A stretch of DNA of 64,000 nucleotides from Brevibacterium ravenspurgense (lineage in GTDB: Bacteria > Actinomycetota > Actinomycetes > Actinomycetales > Brevibacteriaceae), in assembly GCF_001584615.1 (NCBI RefSeq), contig NZ_LQQC01000012.1, positions 124,001-188,000 on the forward strand. The letters are read 5' to 3'. The notes under the pieces are model-generated. The model had not been told where the DNA came from and searched no databases. It worked only from the letters and a program-made list of their open reading frames with translations. The position numbers and the translations under genes were made by a program. How positions within the stretch are numbered: position 1 is the stretch's first letter; each line of letters starts with the position of its first letter. Shown piece by piece: positions 58,324-64,000 of this stretch.

Positions 58324-59059
58324 GATTCTCAATTCGGTTCGGGTTCGCCAGCATTCTGGTCCGCTCGATCCGCTGGGGTCATTTGCTGTTCCCCATCCGG
58401 AAGGCAGGGGAGTGGGCCAGGCACCGTTTTTGTCCCGCGGTTCGCTTCTGAACTGGCGGTTCAGGCGGCACGATTTTGAAGCCCACGGCACCGAGGTCAT
58501 TCAGCCGGTGCGCATTGTGCAGCATGATGAGCGCGGTCTGGTTGTGTGGCTTGCCGGCGGTACTCCGACGGTCGACAGCCGTTTTGCCGGCCGCGAGGAC
58601 GTCAATCTGCACGACCTGGGCTACGCCGAGCGTTTTTCACCTTCGGCCACTGACCGTGTCAGCTATCGGCGGCACTGGCACGGCACGGGTGTGCTGCGGA
58701 TTGTGCCTGCGGGCATGCCGTTTTCGGTGTGGCTGTTCTGGGCAGGAACGGGCGAGTTCCGCAGCTGGTACATCAATCTGGAGCACCCGCACACCCTTGC
58801 AGGGGATTCCCTTTTCACTGCGGATCACGTGCTCGACATCCTGGTGCGGCCGGACGGGACGGTGGAAGAAAAAGACCGCGACGAACTGGAGGCCGCCGTC
58901 CGCTTCGGTCAATGGGATGACGGCATTGCCGCGGCGATCGAAGCCGAAAAGCGCCTGGCTCTTGACCAGATGCGCTCCGGTCACTGGGCTTTTGACAGGG
59001 ATTGGACGCTGTTCCAGCCCGACCCCTCGTGGGCCCTGCCGCCCGCCCCGAAGCTGTAA
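58316..59059 (+). CDS. DUF402 family protein (FomD-like phosphodiesterase/hydrolase fold)
   Basis: Starting at the GTG that overlaps the idi stop, the product has 247 residues. The C-terminal half carries the DUF402 layout: SWYINLEHPH, then TADHVLDILVRPDGTVEEKDRDEL with the acidic metal residues, then a helical end. FomD of this family hydrolyses cytidylyl phosphonates, and other members act on nucleoside phosphates. The substrate here is unknown. Being coupled to idi suggests joint expression, though not a shared pathway. Confidence 0.78.
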   Translation: MAEILNSVRVRQHSGPLDPLGSFAVPHPEGRGVGQAPFLSRGSLLNWRFRRHDFEAHGTEVIQPVRIVQHDERGLVVWLAGGTPTVDSRFAGREDVNLHDLGYAERFSPSATDRVSYRRHWHGTGVLRIVPAGMPFSVWLFWAGTGEFRSWYINLEHPHTLAGDSLFTADHVLDILVRPDGTVEEKDRDELEAAVRFGQWDDGIAAAIEAEKRLALDQMRSGHWAFDRDWTLFQPDPSWALPPAPKL

Positions 59060-59159
59060 ACGCGCAGCTGTAAACGGCACTGGGCGCTGATGCTGTCGCC
59101 GTCTGCTGTCCCTCCACTCTGTAAACCGCGTTGTCAGCGCTTGTCGCTGGGCTGGTTTT

Positions 59160-59814
59160 GCCCGTTTGTTGGCGCAGATTTGCGCTTTAGTGCAGTTTCA
59201 CGCGTTGTTGCGGCGCATTTACGCGTGAGTCTGCATTACTGCGTGAGTCTGATGTGGCTTGGGTGGTGCTGGGTTTGGTGGGCGAGGTGGAGCTGGGCTG
59301 CGCGTGTTTTCTGTGGGTTGCTCGTTGGCTGGAGTGGTGTGCTGGGTTGGCGCGTTGTGCCTGTTCTTCCCACGCTGTCGCCCGTTTGTTGGCGCAGATT
59401 TGCGCTTTAATGCAGAGTCACGCGTTGTTGCGGCGCATTTACGCGTGAGTCTGCATTACTGCGTGAGTCTGGGGTTGGTTGGGTGGAGCTGGGGTTAGCG
59501 GGCGAGGTGGGGCTGGGCTTCGGACGGTTTCTGTGGGCTGTCGGCGGCTGGAGTGGTGTGCTGGGTTGGCGCGTTGTGCCTGTTCTTCCCACGCTGTCGC
59601 CCGTTTGTTGGCGCAGATTTGCGCTTTAATGCAGTTTCACGCGTTGTTGTAGCGCATTAACGCGTAAATCTGCATTAGCGCGTGAGTCTGGGGTGGTTTG
59701 GGTGGTGCCGTGTATGGCGGGCGAGGTGGAGCTGGGCTTCGGACGGTTTCTGCGGTTTGTCGGCGGCTGGAGTGGTGTGCTGGGTTGGCGCCGTTGTGCC
59801 TGTTCTTCCCACGC
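59160..59814. repeat. 219-bp tandem repeat (3 copies), noncoding
   Basis: Units start at 59160, 59380 and 59599, each with GCCCGTTTGTTGGCGCAG. Inside each, AATGCAGAGTCACGCG can pair with CGCGTGAGTCTGCATT around a 17-nt loop (2 mismatches, variants between copies). The rest is GT-rich (GGTGTGCTGGGTTGGCGCG). Open frames cross the block in several frames with no conservation, so it looks noncoding. The third unit ends at CCCACGCTG, where the IS3 element begins. The 100 bp before 59160 hold only a partial repeat edge. Confidence 0.88.
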
Positions 59815-59883
59815 TGAGGTTACCCTCGTTTAGTGGACACCCTATTAGTGCGGATCTTGTGTCCGTAGGAGAGGATGTTCATT

Positions 59884-60192
59884 GTGAGTCAACAGCGCAA
59901 GAAGTACACGCCGGAGTATCGGCGTGAAGCCGCGAACCTGGTAATAGAGTCGCGGCGTCCGATTGCTCATGTGGCTAAGGAGATTGGTGTGTCCGCCGGG
60001 CTTTTAGGCCGGTGGGTCAAACTCGAGCGTGAGCGCCGAGGAGCATCAGATGGGATGAGCGAGGCTGATCTTCGTGCTGAGAATGCTCGTCTTCGTCGGG
60101 AGCTGGCTGAAGCCAAGATGGATAACGAGTTTTTGTCAAAAGCGACAGCCTTCTTCGCTGCGAAGCAACGCGAGCAGAAAAGTTCGAATTGA
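59884..60192 (+). CDS. IS3 transposase OrfA (HTH protein)
   Basis: The 102-residue OrfA has an HTH of the IS3 type: YTPEYRREAANLVIESRRPI then VAKEIGVSAGLLGRWV, followed by a leucine-zipper helix (SEADLRAENARLRRELAEAK). It binds the element ends. A GTG preceded by GGAGAGG was taken as start; an ATG three codons earlier is too close to the ribosome site. Its stop overlaps the OrfB ATG (TGATG). AGAAAAG shortly before may allow a -1 frameshift to make the OrfAB fusion. Confidence 0.9.
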   Translation: MSQQRKKYTPEYRREAANLVIESRRPIAHVAKEIGVSAGLLGRWVKLERERRGASDGMSEADLRAENARLRRELAEAKMDNEFLSKATAFFAAKQREQKSSN

Positions 60193-61091
60193 TGCAGCAG
60201 GAGAAGGCGAACTACAGCATCAAGCGCATGGCACGGCTTTTAAAAGTGTCTCGGTCTGGATACTACAAATGGGCCCATACGCAGCAGAAGCGACTATCGG
60301 GCGAAGATGATCGTGCAGCATTTTACGATGATGTTGACCGCAAGATTCACCGGATTTGGAAAGACTCCGATGAGGTTTATGGTGCGCCGCGGATCACCGC
60401 AGAACTTGCCGAGCGCTACCACATTGCGCTTAACCGTAAGACTGTGGCTAAACGGATGTGCATGATGGGGATTGAGGGGATTTCACCGCGGGCCTTTGTC
60501 CCGGTGACAACGATTCAAGCTAAGCGTAAGTCCACGCTTCCTGACCTGGTCAAGCGCATGTTTGATACTGGTGAGCTCAACCGGGTGTGGATGTCAGATA
60601 TTACCTACTTGCGCACCGGTGAAGGCTGGTTGTACTTGTGCGCGGTCCGCGATGGCCATTCCCGCCGGGTGCTGGGCTGGGCTATGGATAGCGTTCAAGA
60701 TACTTCCCTGGTCGAGCGGGCCCTGCGGATGGCGCACACGTTGCGTGGTGACGTTCCTGATGGGCTGGTGTTTCACGCTGACCGCGGAGCTCAATTCACT
60801 AGCGAGCAGCTCTGGGAGGTTTGCCGCAGCCTGGGCATTGCTCAGTCCGTGGGGCGTACTGGTGTGTGCTTTGATAACGCGATGGCTGAGTCGTTCTGGT
60901 CGACGCTTAAAACCGAGTTCTACGACCGTAAGCGCTGGACGACCCGTGATGCTGCACGCAAGGCCGTTGCCTACTGGATTGAAGTCGTCTACAACCGTCG
61001 ACGCCGACATTCCGCACTCGGTATGGTCAGCCCCGTCGACTTTGAGAACCAAATTGGTCTAATCACTAGTAGAAAAGAAATAGCTGCCTAA
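60192..61091 (+). CDS. IS3 transposase OrfB (DDE catalytic part)
   Basis: The 299-residue OrfB carries the rve/DDE domain: first Asp in VWMSDITYLRTGEGWL, second in FHADRGAQFTS and Glu in NAMAESFWSTLKTE, then the IS3 ending YNRRRRHSALG. All catalytic residues are present and the frame is open, so the element could still move. It is in the -1 frame to OrfA and is probably made mainly as an OrfAB fusion. Confidence 0.92.
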   Translation: MQQEKANYSIKRMARLLKVSRSGYYKWAHTQQKRLSGEDDRAAFYDDVDRKIHRIWKDSDEVYGAPRITAELAERYHIALNRKTVAKRMCMMGIEGISPRAFVPVTTIQAKRKSTLPDLVKRMFDTGELNRVWMSDITYLRTGEGWLYLCAVRDGHSRRVLGWAMDSVQDTSLVERALRMAHTLRGDVPDGLVFHADRGAQFTSEQLWEVCRSLGIAQSVGRTGVCFDNAMAESFWSTLKTEFYDRKRWTTRDAARKAVAYWIEVVYNRRRRHSALGMVSPVDFENQIGLITSRKEIAA

Positions 61092-61329
61092 CCACTAGGT
61101 AGCTCCACTACGTGTCCACGATTTGCGGGTAACCCCACTCGGAGCTTCGGTTACTCATGAGGTTCGCATGGCGGAATTGTTAACATAGGCTTGACCTCGT
61201 GAGCGAGTGCCGGTTCTGCTCGGCTTGGGGCAGCGACCGGCAGCTCGCGCCGCGCGAGTCTGTGGCGTATGAGGGCGCGGATCGCGGTGCATGATCCACA
61301 GTTGAAATAGAGAAAAGAGAGTGAAACGT

Positions 61330-61902
61330 ATGACGAAGCGCGTGAGTGTGATTGTTGGGAGCCTGCGTCGTGGCTCCTTTGCCCGTAAGATTGCGCACAA
61401 CCTGATTCCGATGTTCCCTGAGGGGTACGAGGCGAAGATCGTGGAGATCCGCGACCTGCCGCTGTACGATTTCGACTACGACGACCCAGAGGTCACCGAC
61501 AAGCCGGTGCCGGCGGAGTACACGGAGTTCCGCGAGACGATTAAGGCCTCTGACGGGGTGCTGTTTGTGACCCCGGAGAACAACCGCACCATCCCGGCGT
61601 GCCTGAAAAACGCGGTGGATATTGGGTCGAAACCCAACGCCGACGTTGCGTGGAAGGGACTCCCGGCGGGAATTGTGAGCCACTCTGTTGGACGCATGGG
61701 CGGGTACTCGTCGCAGAAGAACCTGCGCCTTGCGCTTTCCTACTTCGACATGCCAACGCTTGGCCAGCCCGAGGTGTTCCTGTCGCAGTCGCCTGAGCTT
61801 TTCGGTGACGGGGATAAGATCACCCGCGAGTCAACCGTTGAGTTCCTGCAGAAATACATTGACCGCTTCGCTGAGCTGATCGAAAAAACCAGCCGCGATT
61901 AG
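61330..61902 (+). CDS. NADPH-dependent FMN reductase (chromate/azo reductase-like)
   Basis: The 190-residue flavodoxin-like protein has VSVIVGSLRRGSFARKIA for the FMN phosphate, LPLYDFDYDD, the typical TPENNRTIPACLKNAVDIGS near residue 78, and GGYSSQKNLRLAL. Members reduce quinones, azo dyes, chromate or flavins with NAD(P)H. ATG was chosen since GAGAG is spaced properly; a GTG 9 nt earlier is in frame but sits on that site. It lies between the IS3 element and pckG with a shared terminator. Confidence 0.88.
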   Translation: MTKRVSVIVGSLRRGSFARKIAHNLIPMFPEGYEAKIVEIRDLPLYDFDYDDPEVTDKPVPAEYTEFRETIKASDGVLFVTPENNRTIPACLKNAVDIGSKPNADVAWKGLPAGIVSHSVGRMGGYSSQKNLRLALSYFDMPTLGQPEVFLSQSPELFGDGDKITRESTVEFLQKYIDRFAELIEKTSRD

Positions 61903-61927
61903 TTTTCGCGGGCGCGTAACCCAAAGG

Positions 61928-61964
61928 CGAGGGGGAAACCGAACACGTTTCGGTTTCCCCCTCG
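61928..61964. terminator. Bidirectional terminator between the FMN reductase and pckG
   Basis: Perfect 16-bp stem (CGAGGGGGAAACCGAA and complement) with a CACGT loop, then TTTGTTGTG. Confidence 0.9.
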
Positions 61965-62014
61965 TTTGTTGTGTGGCAGTTTTGTGTCGCCGCGGCCGCG
62001 CGGTGGCGCAGGCG

Positions 62015-63880
62015 CTAGCTGTCTGCGCCCCCTGCGTCAGTTGCCGCCTCGGCCCGCAACGCCTCGACAAGCGCATCGTGTGCGTCCCAGATTTCGCGCG
62101 GCATATCGGGCAGCTCGCGCAGGTGCTCAGCGCGGTGATCGGTTTCCTGCAGCCAGCGTTCAACGTCAACCCGCAGCAGTTTGTCGAGATCCGCCGCGTC
62201 GATTTCGAGACCGGTAAAGTCGAGCTCTTCAACAAGCGGGAGCACGCCGATCGGGGTTTTGCGTCCCTTGACTTTGCCGTCGCGGTACTGTGTGAGCCAG
62301 TTCAGCGCGCGCAGGTTCTCGCGGAAGCCCGGCCACAGGTAACGACCGGTTTCGGGTTCGCGCTGGAACCAGTTGACGTGGGCAAACATCGGCATCTCTT
62401 TCAGCTGCCCGAGCACTTTAAGCCAGTGTTCGGCGTAGCGACCCTCGGAGTACGAGAAGAACGGACGCATCGACATCGGGTCGTAACGCAGCTGCCCGTC
62501 AAGCCCGTCCGCTGCGAAAGTCGCCTCGGCGCCGAGTGTCAGCCCGTCGTAGACGCCATCAACAAGGTTGTCGATTGCGCGGATCAGCGGTTCACGATCG
62601 CGGGTGCGGCCACCGAAGATAATCGCGTCAACGACCACGCCCTCGGGTTTGGAGACGTCTTCGGCGAGGTTCGGGATGCGCTCCAGCGGAATAGTGAAGC
62701 GGCTGTTCGGGTGCGCCCACGGTTCGTTTTGCTGCTCGGCGGTGCGGTCGGTGATTTTCGCGCCGGTCCAGTCGAGCCACCCTGCCGGGTCGGCCGGGGG
62801 TTCGGGGGTGAGACCCTCCCACCACACCTCGCCGGTGACTTCGTTGTAGGCGGTGTTGGTGAAGATCGTGCCCGATCCCTCAGCGATTGCCGCCATCGCG
62901 GTGGGGTTGGAACCCTCGTTGGTGTCTTTTGCGACACCGAAGGCACCGTTTTCGGGGTTGATGGCACGGAGTTTCCCTTCGTCGTCAACCCACATCCAGG
63001 CGATGTCGTCGCCGTAAAAATCAACGCGGTAGCGGTCGCCGAGTCCGTTTGGCGGCAGCGTCATCGCGAGGTTGGTTTTCCCTGACGCGCTCGGGAAGCC
63101 GCCGCACACGTGCGTGGTGACGCCGGTTTCACGGTCGTGGATCCCAAGCAGCAGGAACTGCTCCGCGAGGAACTTCCCTGAGGCGTAACCGTCGTAGGAC
63201 GCCTGGCGCAGACCGTGGGCGATTTTACCAAGCAGCGCGTTGCCGCCGTACGCGGAGCCGAAGTGCAAAATGGTGCGCTCGTCTGCGACGGTCACAAACA
63301 TCCGCTCGTCGGCGTCGGTGCCCTGCTGCAGCGCGGTCAGGTCACCGGTGACGTGCACACCGCGCACGAAGAAGTCCTGGTCGCTGACACCGTCGAAGTG
63401 CTCAATTCCGACGCGGGCCATGCGGATCATCTGCAGCACCACGTTGCGGTCGTCGGTGAGCTCAACTCCGAGCGCGAAGTTCGCAAGCGGGGTGCCGGGA
63501 GGGGCCATCAGGTACGGCACCACGTACATGGTTTTACCCGCCGAAGCGCCGCGCATGCGGCTCGTCAGCAGCGGTTTGACCTCGCTTGAGTGGCGCCAGT
63601 TGTTGTAGCGCCCGCGATCCGCCTCGTCAGCCGTGGCGACAAAGGTGCGCTCTTCGGTGCGGGCGGTGTCTTTCGGGTGTGACCGTGAGTAGTAGCGACC
63701 TTTGCCTGCGCGGAGCATTTCGCCGGCGGCGATGGCCTCTTCGAGCAGCCTGGCGTCATCCGCTGCTGAGACGAGCTCGATCTTTTCAGGATTGGTGATC
63801 TCTGCCCACTCGCTCACAAAAGCGCGAACGCTTTCCACGTGAATCTCTGGAGGAACTTGAAATTGCTTGGATGCGGTCAC
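62015..63880 (-). CDS. pckG: Phosphoenolpyruvate carboxykinase (GTP)
   Basis: PckG converts oxaloacetate and GTP to PEP, CO2 and GDP, the entry step of gluconeogenesis from TCA acids. The 621-residue product has the GTP-type features: the P-loop GGFPSASGKTNLAM near residue 270 with the reactive cysteine of the THVCGGFPS lead, GDDIAWMWVDDEGKLRAINPE (Mn2+/Mg2+ site), and NPNSRFTIP-like HPNSRFTIPLERIPN. RYNNW near residue 92 is also typical. The start is GTG with GAGGGCG before it. Glucose repression by regulators such as GntR- or CRP-type proteins is known in relatives; no site can be assigned here. Confidence 0.95.
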   Translation of the reverse strand: MTASKQFQVPPEIHVESVRAFVSEWAEITNPEKIELVSAADDARLLEEAIAAGEMLRAGKGRYYSRSHPKDTARTEERTFVATADEADRGRYNNWRHSSEVKPLLTSRMRGASAGKTMYVVPYLMAPPGTPLANFALGVELTDDRNVVLQMIRMARVGIEHFDGVSDQDFFVRGVHVTGDLTALQQGTDADERMFVTVADERTILHFGSAYGGNALLGKIAHGLRQASYDGYASGKFLAEQFLLLGIHDRETGVTTHVCGGFPSASGKTNLAMTLPPNGLGDRYRVDFYGDDIAWMWVDDEGKLRAINPENGAFGVAKDTNEGSNPTAMAAIAEGSGTIFTNTAYNEVTGEVWWEGLTPEPPADPAGWLDWTGAKITDRTAEQQNEPWAHPNSRFTIPLERIPNLAEDVSKPEGVVVDAIIFGGRTRDREPLIRAIDNLVDGVYDGLTLGAEATFAADGLDGQLRYDPMSMRPFFSYSEGRYAEHWLKVLGQLKEMPMFAHVNWFQREPETGRYLWPGFRENLRALNWLTQYRDGKVKGRKTPIGVLPLVEELDFTGLEIDAADLDKLLRVDVERWLQETDHRAEHLRELPDMPREIWDAHDALVEALRAEAATDAGGADS

Positions 63881-64000
63881 CAGGCGCCCTCATTCATTCT
63901 TTAGTTTCCGGGTCTCACTTGTGCTCTCTACCGTAGTACGTCGAGTCTGACAGCACCATAAGTATCCCCTTTGAGTCTTGGGTTCGGTATGACGTCGTCT
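63881..64000 (-). promoter_or_regulatory. pckG upstream region
   Basis: No gene is seen. TACGGTAGAG and TCAGACTCGACG lie on the minus strand, and TAAAGAATGAATG reaches the ribosome site. A precise promoter cannot be fixed. Confidence 0.35.

Larger units (their letters stand above)
59815..61137 (+). mobile_element. IS3-family insertion sequence
   Basis: Two overlapping transposase frames between imperfect terminal inverted repeats: TGAGGTTACCC, 7 nt, GTGGACAC on the left and the complement of TGGGGTTACCC, 7 nt, GTGGACAC on the right. Length about 1.32 kb fits IS3. No exact 3-bp target duplication is visible (CGC versus CTC), so the element may be old or one flank may have been rearranged. Confidence 0.88.

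Noticed and set aside
59090-59498. Cys/Trp-rich short frames in the 219-bp tandem repeat
   Set aside because: Several overlapping frames are equally open, none keeps its reading between units and no ribosome site is seen.
59160-59814. CRISPR-like array at the 59-kb repeats
   Set aside because: Units are directly joined with no unique spacers; it is an ordinary tandem duplication.

Overview
The window is 64 kb of chromosomal DNA from a high-GC Gram-positive bacterium (Actinomycetota). Evidence for this is the DUF3073 gene beside purM, a GTP-type PEP carboxykinase, a short actinobacterial purS, frequent GTG starts, a likely leaderless bioB mRNA and a purS-Q-L-F-M-C-D set of corynebacterial or micrococcal type. 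There is no rRNA operon or complete tRNA here, so the genus cannot be fixed; Corynebacterium or a relative is only a guess.

Left part (1-29.9 kb), mostly core metabolism: a MetE-like methyltransferase, two tandem succinate-semialdehyde dehydrogenase paralogues, a DUF2891 protein, then de novo purine synthesis. purD-purC-purS-purQ plus a DUF6882 gene form one leftward operon. purL sits about 8 kb further downstream, separated by an S9 peptidase, a betaine-binding lipoprotein, an acyl-CoA synthetase, a tRNA hydroxylase and a thioesterase-like gene. purF-purM run rightward behind an asparaginase, a sterol-carrier-like protein and a small membrane protein. CorA and a GltS-type glutamate carrier end this part.

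Middle part (30-41 kb), accessory: a 44-nt 3' piece of a tRNA-Phe gene (probable attachment scar), a C-terminal scrap of an M20 amidohydrolase, a PIN/HTH toxin-antitoxin-like pair, an intact IS110 element and a decayed IS110 copy. The decayed copy lies before an AT-rich two-gene cassette coding for an unrecognised secreted protein and a membrane protein. Islands of normal genes lie between: TM2 protein, bioB with twin operators, and an MHS-family transporter. Dispersed and tandem repeats crowd both sides of the cassette.

Right part (41-64 kb): an MFS exporter, phosphoglucomutase, rhodanese plus acetyl-CoA hydrolase/transferase, a TetR regulator divergent from a ThDP-enzyme/SDR pair, a UvrA-like ABC ATPase, a two-component system with a DUF4097 output protein, an amino-acid permease, idi plus DUF402, a 3 x 219-bp tandem repeat ended by an IS3 element, an FMN reductase and pckG.

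The most unusual signals are outside genes. The two IS110 copies share a 10-mer at the same distance from their start codons and have matching end geometry, pointing to a short bridge-RNA-like leader. The 11-bp core GCCGAGGTGCC recurs across the window, alone, in tandem, as terminator stems and inside a coding N-terminus. The bioB promoter carries two palindromes overlapping the -10, the presumed +1 and the GTG start.
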